DNA of 64,000 nt from the NCBI RefSeq assembly GCF_003675875.1, contig NZ_RCDI01000001.1:124001-188000 (forward strand), written 5' to 3'. The translations under genes were made by a program, and so were the position numbers. Shown in pieces: positions 57,314-64,000 of this stretch (the first letter of the stretch is position 1; every line of letters begins with the position of its first letter). Origin of the DNA: Halostella limicola (GTDB taxonomy: Archaea > Halobacteriota > Halobacteria > Halobacteriales > Natronoarchaeaceae). Under the pieces are notes generated by a model that saw nothing but the letters and a program-made list of their open reading frames with translations, did not search any database and was not told the origin of the DNA.

Positions 57314-58545
57314 GCCAGACGGCCTACGACCCCGTGCAGGAGTCGGCGTACCCGCTCCTCTCGGTCGATGGCCTCGAGACGGCCTTCTTCACCGACAAGG
57401 AGACGATCCGCGCCGTCGACAACGTCTCGTTCGACATCGAGCGGGGGGAGACCCTCGGCATCGTCGGCGAGAGCGGGTCCGGCAAGAGCGTCACCGCGCG
57501 CTCCGTCATGGGCCTCATCGAGTCGCCCGGGATGGTCATGGACGGAAGCAGCATCCGGTACGCCGAGCCGAGCACCGTCGAGCGGTTCGCGCGCGAGTAT
57601 CCCGACGCGACCGTGCAGGTCGAACCCGGCGAGACCATCCCCGACGGCGAGGACGGCTTCGTCGCGCTCGCCGAGGCGAGCGGCAGCGGGAGCGGCGTGA
57701 CCGTCGACGACGGCTACGTCGAACTGGCGAACGCGCCCGACGACGCGGTGCACAGCATCCGCGGCGGGGACATCGCGATGGTGTTTCAGGACCCGCTGAC
57801 GAGCCTGAACCCCGTCTACACCGTCGGGAACCAGATCAAGGAGTCGCTCCGACTCCATCAGGGGCTCCGCGGGAAGGAGGCGACCGAGGAGGCCGCCAAC
57901 CTGCTCGAAGCGGTCGGCATCCCGGACGCCAACCGTCGGCTCAAGGAGTACCCGCACCAGTTCTCCGGCGGGATGCGCCAGCGGGCCGTCATCGCGACGG
58001 CGCTGGCCTGCGACCCCAACGTGCTCATCTGCGACGAGCCGACGACGGCGCTCGACGTGACGATCCAGGCCCAGATCCTGGACCTCTTGGACGAACTGCA
58101 GGAGGAGCGGGACCTCGGCATCATGTTCATCACCCACGACATGGGCGTCATCGCCGAGGTCGCGGACCGGGTGAACGTGATGTACGCGGGCGAGGTCGTC
58201 GAGAAAGCGCCCGTGGTCGAGATGTTCGAGAACCCGGCCCACCCCTACACGCAGGGGCTGTTGCAGAGCATCCCCGGTCGCAACCCGAACGCCGATCGCC
58301 TGACGACCATCGAGGGCGACGTGCCGACGCCGAACGAACCGGCGTCGTACTGTCGGTTCGCGCCGCGGTGCCCGAAGGTGTTCGACGAGTGTACCGACGT
58401 CCACCCGGAACACGTACCCGCCGGCTCGGGCGAAGAGGAGCACACGGCCGCGTGCCTGCTCTACCCGGAGGACGCGAGTCGGACGGAAGCGATCGCGGAA
58501 CACGAACGACGGGGGGGCGCCCCCCGGGAGGGAACCGATGAGTAA
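57310..58545 (+). CDS. dppD: Dipeptide ABC transporter ATPase DppD-type
   Basis: A 411-residue ATPase. Walker A is GESGSGKSV (53-61), the Q-loop is MVFQDPLTSLNP (157-168), the signature is FSGGMRQRAV, Walker B is VLICDEPTTALD and the switch is ITHDMGV. Between Walker A and the Q-loop lies an insertion of about 70 residues (79-148) absent from bacterial DppD. The C-terminal cysteine motif is intact (CRFAPRCPKVFDEC ... AAC). It overlaps dppC and dppF by 4 and 8 nt. Confidence 0.95.
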   Translation: MSQTAYDPVQESAYPLLSVDGLETAFFTDKETIRAVDNVSFDIERGETLGIVGESGSGKSVTARSVMGLIESPGMVMDGSSIRYAEPSTVERFAREYPDATVQVEPGETIPDGEDGFVALAEASGSGSGVTVDDGYVELANAPDDAVHSIRGGDIAMVFQDPLTSLNPVYTVGNQIKESLRLHQGLRGKEATEEAANLLEAVGIPDANRRLKEYPHQFSGGMRQRAVIATALACDPNVLICDEPTTALDVTIQAQILDLLDELQEERDLGIMFITHDMGVIAEVADRVNVMYAGEVVEKAPVVEMFENPAHPYTQGLLQSIPGRNPNADRLTTIEGDVPTPNEPASYCRFAPRCPKVFDECTDVHPEHVPAGSGEEEHTAACLLYPEDASRTEAIAEHERRGGAPREGTDE

Positions 58546-60109
58546 GCCAGCCTACGAACAGCAGGAGACGACCGCAACGGACCGGACCGGCGAGACGCTC
58601 GTCGAAGTGAACGACCTCAAGACCTACTACGGGAGCGAGGGCGGCCTGCTCGGCGGGAAGCCGGTCAAGGCCGTCGACGGCGTCTCCTTCTCCATCGAGA
58701 AGGGCGAGACGCTCGGCCTCGTCGGCGAGAGCGGCTGCGGGAAGACGACGCTCGGCCGGACGCTGATGCAACTGGAGTCCGCGACGTCCGGCGAGGTGAC
58801 CTACGCCGGGACGGACATCACCACTCTGGACGGCAAGGAGCTGAAGCAGTGGCGACAGAACGTCCAGATGGTGTTTCAGGACCCGGACTCCAGTCTCAAC
58901 AACCGGATGACGATCGGCGAGATCGTCCGCGAGCCGCTCGACGTCCACGACTGGCCGACCTTCGAGGTCGGCGTGCAGGGCGTCGACGCCGAGAGCGTGA
59001 CCGTCGAGGGCGAGATGGTACGTCACGTCTCGGAGGCGAAGTACGAGGACAGCGACCTCGTGGTGACCCGCGACGCCGAGATCGTCCACCTGCGCGAGAG
59101 CGCGGCGGTCGACAGCTCCGAGCTGACGATCAACGTCGCGGAGCGCGGCGACGACCTCGAGGTCGAGGTGACGGTCCACAAGTCGAAGGCCCAGCTCCGC
59201 CGCCGTCGGGTGCGGAGCCTGCTCGAGACCGTCGGTCTGCAGGAAGAGCACTACTACCGCTATCCGCACCAGTTCAGCGGCGGCCAGCAGCAGCGGATCG
59301 GCATCGCCCGGGCGCTGGCGCTGGAGCCGGACTTCGTCGTGCTCGACGAGCCGGTCTCGGCGCTGGACGCCTCCGTGCAGGCGAAGATCCTCAACCTGCT
59401 CGAGGACCTGCAGGACGAGTTCGGCCTCACCTACCTGTTCATCGCTCACGACCTCTCGGTGGTCCGGCACATCTGCGACCGCGTCGCGGTCATGTACCTC
59501 GGGAACATCATGGAGCTCGGCGAGACCGAGGAGCTGTTCACCGACCCGGCGAACCCGTACACCCACTCGCTGCTGTCGGCGATCCCGGAGCCGGACCCGA
59601 CGCTGGAGAAAGACCGGATCACGCTCCGCGGCACGCCGCCGAGCCCGCGGGACCCGCCGACCGGCTGTCCGTTCACCACGCGGTGTCCCATGAAGATCCG
59701 GCCCGAGAAGTACCGCGGCATCGACGAGGAGCTCTGGACGGCGATAGAGGTGTTCCGCGAGGTGCTCCGTGAGCGCGTCCGCGCCGAGCGCACGACGACG
59801 GAGCGGATCAAGGAGTTCCTCGACATGGACACCCGCTTCGCCAGCATCGACGAGATCACGGAGGAGCTGTTCGGCGACCTCGACGTGCCCGCAGAGGTCG
59901 AGACCCACGTCAGCGAGGCCGCCTCGCGGGTCGCCGACGGCGACGAGGAGAGCGCCCGCGACTACCTCGCCGAGGAGTTCGGCAGCATCTGTGACGGCGA
60001 GTTCCCCGACGCCCACGAGGTGAGTGCGAGCGGGCGGCGGAGCCGCTGTCACCGCCACCGCGAGGAGTTCGCCGAGCCCGACGCCTTCCGAGAGCAGACG
60101 AGCGACTGA
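58538..60109 (+). CDS. dppF: Dipeptide ABC transporter ATPase DppF-type with two large insertions
   Basis: A 523-residue ATPase; the family norm is about 330. Walker A is GESGCGKTT (63-71), the Q-loop is [11 protein letters not shown] (111-121), the signature is FSGGQQQR (246-253), Walker B is [11 protein letters not shown] and the switch is IAHDLSV. One insertion spans about 138-217, after the Q-loop. A second, helical and acidic, spans about 390-480 and splits the C-terminal cysteine motif: C377/C383 (GCPFTTRCP) precede it and C485/C504 ([11 protein letters not shown]) follow it. The stop overlaps the start of the next gene (TGATG). Confidence 0.94.
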   Translation: MSKPAYEQQETTATDRTGETLVEVNDLKTYYGSEGGLLGGKPVKAVDGVSFSIEKGETLGLVGESGCGKTTLGRTLMQLESATSGEVTYAGTDITTLDGKELKQWRQNVQMVFQDPDSSLNNRMTIGEIVREPLDVHDWPTFEVGVQGVDAESVTVEGEMVRHVSEAKYEDSDLVVTRDAEIVHLRESAAVDSSELTINVAERGDDLEVEVTVHKSKAQLRRRRVRSLLETVGLQEEHYYRYPHQFSGGQQQRIGIARALALEPDFVVLDEPVSALDASVQAKILNLLEDLQDEFGLTYLFIAHDLSVVRHICDRVAVMYLGNIMELGETEELFTDPANPYTHSLLSAIPEPDPTLEKDRITLRGTPPSPRDPPTGCPFTTRCPMKIRPEKYRGIDEELWTAIEVFREVLRERVRAERTTTERIKEFLDMDTRFASIDEITEELFGDLDVPAEVETHVSEAASRVADGDEESARDYLAEEFGSICDGEFPDAHEVSASGRRSRCHRHREEFAEPDAFREQTSD

Positions 60110-60522
60110 TGACAGACGGTCACGCCCCGCTGTGGCTCCGCCGGTCCGTCGACGGCGTCGCGTACGCGGTCGCGCTGGCGGCCGCGCTCGCGGTCGTCGG
60201 AGCCGCGGTGTGTCTCCCCTTCGGCTGGGGGTGGATCGGCGTGAAGTACTGGCTGTTTCTCGTCGGGCTTTTGCTGTTCGGCGTCGGGACGTTCATGCTC
60301 CGGCCCAAAGCGGGCTGGAAGGACGACGACGACGACGGTACCGTCAACCACCAGGGCGAGGACGAGTCCCGGTTCGCTCGCGCGACGCGGCGCGCGCTGC
60401 CGTCGGGAGTCGCCGTCCGACCCGACGAGCGGTGGTCCGCGGGGGCGCGCCTGTTTCTCGGGAGCATCGCCGTGTTGCTCACGTCGATGCTGATGGAGTT
60501 CGTCTTCGGCGTCGGGGTGTGA
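60109..60522 (+). CDS. Small membrane protein, DUF7555-like
   Basis: A 137-residue protein with three predicted helices (about 17-36, 45-62 and 117-135), and a charged loop rich in Asp/Arg between the second and third. It resembles haloarchaeal proteins catalogued as DUF7555. The TGATG overlap with dppF makes it the last gene of the dpp operon, but a transport role is unproven. Confidence 0.7.
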   Translation: MTDGHAPLWLRRSVDGVAYAVALAAALAVVGAAVCLPFGWGWIGVKYWLFLVGLLLFGVGTFMLRPKAGWKDDDDDGTVNHQGEDESRFARATRRALPSGVAVRPDERWSAGARLFLGSIAVLLTSMLMEFVFGVGV

Positions 60523-60572
60523 CCCCGGACGGTACCGGTAAGGTTTACACCGGGCGACCGTCACGAACGAGT

Positions 60573-61145
60573 ATGCGAGAAGCCGACGACCCCGCCGACG
60601 ACGCGGAGCTGAACGAGCCGCCCGGCACGGGCGAAGAGCTCGAAGCGAGCGCGGACGTCCACAAGGACGCCTGGGCCCGGACCATCGACGACATGGAGGC
60701 GATGGGCGAGGAGCTAGAGGAAGAGGGCTGGGACGTCGTGACGGTCATCACGGCCGACACGGCGCCCGAACCACCGGACGCCGGCCCGGAGGGCCGCTGG
60801 GGACTGGTCCACGTCGTCCCGGACAACCTGGCCGACGAGTTCCGGTCCGCGGTCGAGCGCGGCGAGTTCCCGCAGTTCGACCTGTTCCGAGCCGAGGCGG
60901 AGGGCCGAGTGTTCCACGTGACGCAGCTGCTCGACCCCGAGACCGAGACGGCGATCCTGATCGCGGCGAACTTCCTGCGCCGCAGAGCGGACGGGCTCGT
61001 CCGGACGGCGCTGGAAGCGGACGAGATGTACACGCACGCGCAGACGCTGTCCGGGGAACAGCTCGGGTCCTTCCGACACGACGGCTACGAGAAGTTCTTC
61101 CCGGAGGCCGACCGCCTCGTCGACCTCGACGAGGACCGCTCCTGA
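60573..61145 (+). CDS. DUF7529-like haloarchaeal protein
   Basis: A 190-residue acidic soluble protein starting MREADDPADDAELNEPPGTG. Core segments are WARTIDDMEAMGEELEEEGWD, GLVHVVPDNLADEF and FHVTQLLDPETETAILIAA, resembling DUF7529. Start at ATG 60573, with GGTTTACAC about 27 bp upstream as a TATA candidate. No known function. The long open frame extending upstream overlaps the preceding genes and is not used. Confidence 0.72.
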   Translation: MREADDPADDAELNEPPGTGEELEASADVHKDAWARTIDDMEAMGEELEEEGWDVVTVITADTAPEPPDAGPEGRWGLVHVVPDNLADEFRSAVERGEFPQFDLFRAEAEGRVFHVTQLLDPETETAILIAANFLRRRADGLVRTALEADEMYTHAQTLSGEQLGSFRHDGYEKFFPEADRLVDLDEDRS

Positions 61146-61219
61146 CGCGCTCGTCCCGGAGTTTCGTTCTAACGGACCGTTCGTAGGGTACAAGAAGGGA
61201 GAGATCGTACCCCGCGGGT

Positions 61220-62071
61220 ATGAACGTCGCTGACGCGATGACCCCTCGCTCGGAGGTCGTGACCGTGGAGCTCCCGGGCAACCGGGACGACGCGCTGGAG
61301 TACCTGCAGGAACGGTCGTTCTCGTCCGTTCCGGTGATCAAAGAGACCGACGAGGGCGAACAGTTCCGCGGGCTCGTCTCCCGCGAGTCGCTCATCGAGA
61401 ACCCCGACGAGGACCAGCTCGCCCTCCTGATGAACGAGGTCCCGACGACCACGCAGGACACCTCCCTGGAGGAGGTGAGCCGGCTGATGGTCACCGAACG
61501 CGAGCGCCGAATCCCCGTGGTCGACGGCCAGCTCGAAGGGATCGTCACCGTGACGGACGTGATCCGGGCCATCGCGGAGGAGGCCGTCGACGGCGACCGG
61601 GAGGTCGGCGACCTCGCCTCGCGCGACATCAACGCCGTCTGGGCGGAGACCCCCCTGCCCGTCGCCGAGCGGGAGATCTTCTACGCCAACGTCCCGTACG
61701 CCGTCGCGCTCGACGACGAGGGGAGCATGACGGGCGTCCTGACCGAGGTGGACGTCCTCGACGTCGCCCGCGTCGTGGAGGGCGAGGCCGAGACCGGCGA
61801 CAGCATCGCCAACCAGGACGACGAGTGGGCCTGGGAGGGGATCAAGGCGGTCGGCAACCGCTACCTGCCGACCCGGAACGTGAAGATCCCCGCCGGACCG
61901 GTCCGGGAGTTCATGACCAGCGACGTGGTGACCGTCACCGAGCCAAAGACCGCGCGCGACGCGGCACAGCTGATGATAACCAACGACATCGAACAGATCC
62001 CGCTCGTCAGCGGCGACGACCTCGCGGGCATCGTCCGCGACGTCGACCTCCTGGAGGCGCTCTATGACTGA
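61220..62071 (+). CDS. Four-CBS-domain regulatory protein
   Basis: A 283-residue protein with four CBS repeats: MNVADAMTPRSEVVTVELPGN, then SRLMVTERERRIPVVDGQLEGIVTVTDVIRAI, an intermediate degenerate repeat with YAVALDDEGSMTGVLTEVDVLDVA, and a last unit VREFMTSDVVTVTEPKTAR... IPLVSGDDLAGIVRDVDLLEALYD. CBS pairs bind adenosyl ligands such as AMP, ATP or SAM. No effector domain is attached. It overlaps glyS by 8 nt, implying cotranscription and perhaps energy- or nucleotide-dependent control, which is inference. Confidence 0.9.
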   Translation: MNVADAMTPRSEVVTVELPGNRDDALEYLQERSFSSVPVIKETDEGEQFRGLVSRESLIENPDEDQLALLMNEVPTTTQDTSLEEVSRLMVTERERRIPVVDGQLEGIVTVTDVIRAIAEEAVDGDREVGDLASRDINAVWAETPLPVAEREIFYANVPYAVALDDEGSMTGVLTEVDVLDVARVVEGEAETGDSIANQDDEWAWEGIKAVGNRYLPTRNVKIPAGPVREFMTSDVVTVTEPKTARDAAQLMITNDIEQIPLVSGDDLAGIVRDVDLLEALYD

Positions 62072-63827
62072 GGACGTCTCGGAGCGCGTCGTTGAGCTCG
62101 CCAAGCGGCGAGGCTTTTTCTTCCAGTCGAACGGCGCGTACGGCGGCGTCTCCGGCTTCTACACGTACGGCCCGCAGGGCGCGACGCTGAAGGACAACGT
62201 CGAGGACGCCTGGCGCGACCGCTTCGCGGTCAAGGAGGGGCACATGGAGATCGACGCCCCGACCGTGATGCCCGAACCCGTCTTCGAGGCGTCGGGGCAC
62301 CTCGACGGCTTCGACGACATGCTCGTCGAGTGCCCGGAGTGCGGCGAGAGCCACCGCGCGGACCACCTGATCGAGGACGGGACGGCCATCGAGGAGGCGG
62401 AGAGCTACCCGCTCGACGAGGTCGAGGACCTGATCGCGGAACACGACCTGGTCTGTCCGAACTGCGGCACGGAACTCGCCGGCCAGCCGGTCGAGGACTT
62501 CAACCTCATGTTCGAGACGAACATCGGTCCCGGTAGCTCGCAGCCGGGCTATCTCCGCCCCGAGACGGCGCAGGGCATCTTCGTGGAGTTCCCTCGCCTG
62601 AAGGAGTACGCCCGCAACCAGCTCCCGTTCGGCGTCACCCAGATCGGCAAGGCGTACCGCAACGAGATCAGCCCGCGGAACTCGATCATCCGCGTGCGTG
62701 AGTTCACGCAGGCCGAACTGGAGCACTTCATCGACCCCGAGGAGGACGAGCCGCCGCTGCACCGGGTCGAGGACGTCCAGGTGACGCTGTACCCCGCGAG
62801 CGAGCAGGAGAGGGAGGACGGCGGCTACGTCGAGACGACGATCGGCGAGGCCGTCGACGAGGGCATTCTCACGAACGACTGGGTCGCCTACTACCTCGGC
62901 GTCGCCAAGCCCTGGTACGACCGCGTCGGCGTCGACATGGACCGGTTCCGCTTCCGCCAGCACCTCTCGGGCGAGCGCGCCCACTACGCCGCGGACTGCT
63001 GGGACGCCGAGGCCGAGATCGACGGCGACTGGTTCGAGCTCGCCGGCTTCGCCTACCGCAGCGACTACGACCTCTCGAAGCACGGCGAGCACTCCGACGA
63101 GGAGTTCACGCTGTTCAAGCAGTACGACGAGCCGAAACGCGTCGAGCGCGCGACGGTCGACCCCGACATGAGCTACCTCGGCCCCGAGTTCGGCGGCGAT
63201 GCCGGTGACGTGGCCGACGCGCTGGAGCGGACGGCCGAGCGCGACCGCGCCGCCTTCGACGCCGACGAGGTGACCGTCGAGGTCGACGGCGAGGAGTACA
63301 CGGTGCCCGTCGAGAAGACCGGCTTCGCCGTCGAGGAGGTCACCGAGTCCGGCGAGCACATCACGCCCCACGTCGTCGAGCCGTCGTTCGGCGTCGGCCG
63401 CGTCGTCTACACGGTCGTGGCCCACGCCTACCGCGAGGACGAGGTCGACGGCGAGGAGCGCACCTACCTCGACCTCGACCCCGAGGTCGCGCCGACGGTC
63501 GTGGGCGTCTTCCCCCTGATGGACAAGGACGGCATGGCCGAGAAGGCCCGCGAGATCGCGGCCGAACTGCGCGAGGCCGGCCTGGAGGTGACCTACGACG
63601 ACTCCGGCGCCATCGGCCGGCGCTACCGCCGTCAGGACGAGGTCGGTACGCCGTTCTGCGTCACCGTCGACTACGAGACGCTGGAGGAGGGCACCGTGAC
63701 CGTCCGCGAGCGCGACACGACCGAGCAGAGCCGCCTTCCCGTCGAGGACCTCGCCGAGACGCTGACCGCACTGCGCGACGGCGAGCGGACCTTCGACGAG
63801 TTGCTCGCCGCGGCCGGCGCGGAATAA
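62064..63827 (+). CDS. glyS: Glycyl-tRNA synthetase
   Basis: A class II (alpha2-type) glycyl-tRNA synthetase of 587 residues, charging tRNA-Gly. It begins with KRRGFFFQSNGAYGGVSGFYTYGPQG, the eukaryote/archaeal GlyRS start. A zinc site is CPECGESH ... CPNCGTEL (near 90-137). Motif 2 is YRNEISPRNSIIRVREFTQAELE and the motif 3 region is HVVEPSFGVGRVVYTVVAHAY. The anticodon-binding domain includes VVGVFPLMDKDG and TPFCVTVDYETLEEGTVTVRERD. It overlaps the CBS gene; its stop overlaps the next start by one base (TAATG). Confidence 0.97.
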   Translation: MTEDVSERVVELAKRRGFFFQSNGAYGGVSGFYTYGPQGATLKDNVEDAWRDRFAVKEGHMEIDAPTVMPEPVFEASGHLDGFDDMLVECPECGESHRADHLIEDGTAIEEAESYPLDEVEDLIAEHDLVCPNCGTELAGQPVEDFNLMFETNIGPGSSQPGYLRPETAQGIFVEFPRLKEYARNQLPFGVTQIGKAYRNEISPRNSIIRVREFTQAELEHFIDPEEDEPPLHRVEDVQVTLYPASEQEREDGGYVETTIGEAVDEGILTNDWVAYYLGVAKPWYDRVGVDMDRFRFRQHLSGERAHYAADCWDAEAEIDGDWFELAGFAYRSDYDLSKHGEHSDEEFTLFKQYDEPKRVERATVDPDMSYLGPEFGGDAGDVADALERTAERDRAAFDADEVTVEVDGEEYTVPVEKTGFAVEEVTESGEHITPHVVEPSFGVGRVVYTVVAHAYREDEVDGEERTYLDLDPEVAPTVVGVFPLMDKDGMAEKAREIAAELREAGLEVTYDDSGAIGRRYRRQDEVGTPFCVTVDYETLEEGTVTVRERDTTEQSRLPVEDLAETLTALRDGERTFDELLAAAGAE

Positions 63828-64000
63828 TGGCGAACGAAGTCGCGCGCCGACTCGTCCACGCCAGCGGGGCGGTGATACCGCTCGCGTACATCTTCGTCGA
63901 CGCCGTCACGTGGACGGACGTCCGGTGGGTGCTCATCGGGGGCACCGTCGTGACGATACTGCTCGAAGCGATGCGGCTGTTCGCCGGCCTGGAGTGGGTC
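63827..64000 (+). CDS. Dolichol kinase/CDP-alcohol-type membrane protein, partial (5' end)
   Basis: The first 58 codons before the right edge. The start MANEVARRLVHASGAVIPLAY is typical of archaeal proteins of the dolichol kinase/phosphatidate cytidylyltransferase superfamily (R-x3-H-x-SG-x-x-P), followed by two hydrophobic helices ending LLEAMRLF. Such enzymes phosphorylate polyprenols for glycan carriers. It is translationally coupled to glyS by a one-base stop/start overlap. The catalytic part lies outside the window. Confidence 0.7.
   Translation, partial: MANEVARRLVHASGAVIPLAYIFVDAVTWTDVRWVLIGGTVVTILLEAMRLFAGLEWV

Noticed and set aside
1-64000. tRNA or rRNA genes
   Set aside because: I looked for T-arm consensus (GGTTCGAATCC-like) and anticodon-stem patterns on both strands. 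The only close match, near 1018, is inside larB with no cloverleaf.
1-64000. CRISPR array, IS element, integrase or attachment site
   Set aside because: No regularly spaced direct repeats, transposase motifs or terminal inverted repeats with target duplications were seen.

Overview
The window is high-GC chromosomal DNA of a haloarchaeon (class Halobacteria). Proteins are acidic, starts are often leaderless with an archaeal TATA box 24-30 bp upstream, and archaeal signature genes are present: radA, the large subunit of DNA polymerase D, nmd3, taw2, bacterial-type ECF and Dpp transporters with haloarchaeal features, and many small proteins of haloarchaea-only DUF families. The genus cannot be fixed from the sequence alone. 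I found no rRNA, tRNA, CRISPR array, transposase or integrase. Most of the window is dense core chromosome, with about 60 supported genes.

Layout. 1-8.7 kb: GIY-YIG nuclease fragment, larB, a histone-fold-like small protein, rpiA, DUF5784 (possible nuclease fold), several zinc-ribbon microproteins, a YkgJ-type cysteine-cluster protein, an XPD/DinG-like helicase and an amidohydrolase. 8.7-16.4 kb: taw2-nmd3 (overlapping), an epimerase, an HtpX-like protease, trehalase divergent from pspAB, and radA. 16.7-24.1 kb: hemL, an Amt-PII fusion ammonium transporter preceded by an overlapping short leader ORF, hemB, DedA, two tandem GNATs and a methyltransferase. 24.3-28.4 kb: a membrane heterodisulfide-reductase-like redox protein and the biotin ECF transporter operon bioY-bioM-bioN. 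28.5-34.5 kb: a conditioned-medium-induced HTH protein, the tetrapyrrole operon hemC-cobA-hemD, a DHH phosphoesterase and DUF5518.

34.5-36.2 kb is gene-poor: one zinc-ribbon gene and about 1 kb with no convincing CDS. 36.2-46.5 kb: a Tat-exported vWA lipoprotein, DUF5783, a NifU-like protein, a sulfatase-fold protein paired with an AglD-type membrane protein, panE, a rubredoxin-like protein, a FAD oxidoreductase, and an aldehyde:ferredoxin oxidoreductase divergent from a J-domain/[2Fe-2S] ferredoxin fusion. 46.6-52.6 kb: polC with a 508-residue intein at its catalytic site, a PPC-domain protein and a DUF7556 protein. 52.7-60.5 kb: a complete dipeptide/oligopeptide ABC operon (dppABCDF) and a membrane DUF protein. 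60.5-64 kb: DUF7529, a four-CBS protein, glyS and the start of a dolichol-kinase-like gene.

Shared themes. Tetrapyrrole synthesis is spread over three loci (hemL, hemB, hemC-cobA-hemD). Nutrient uptake has three systems (Amt-PII, BioYMN, Dpp). Non-coding signals worth attention are a 10-bp-arm palindrome containing the likely amt TATA box, a 9-bp-arm inverted repeat between bioY and the cmi4-like gene, an 11-bp palindrome at the trehalase promoter, and a dispersed intergenic hairpin element present in at least three copies.
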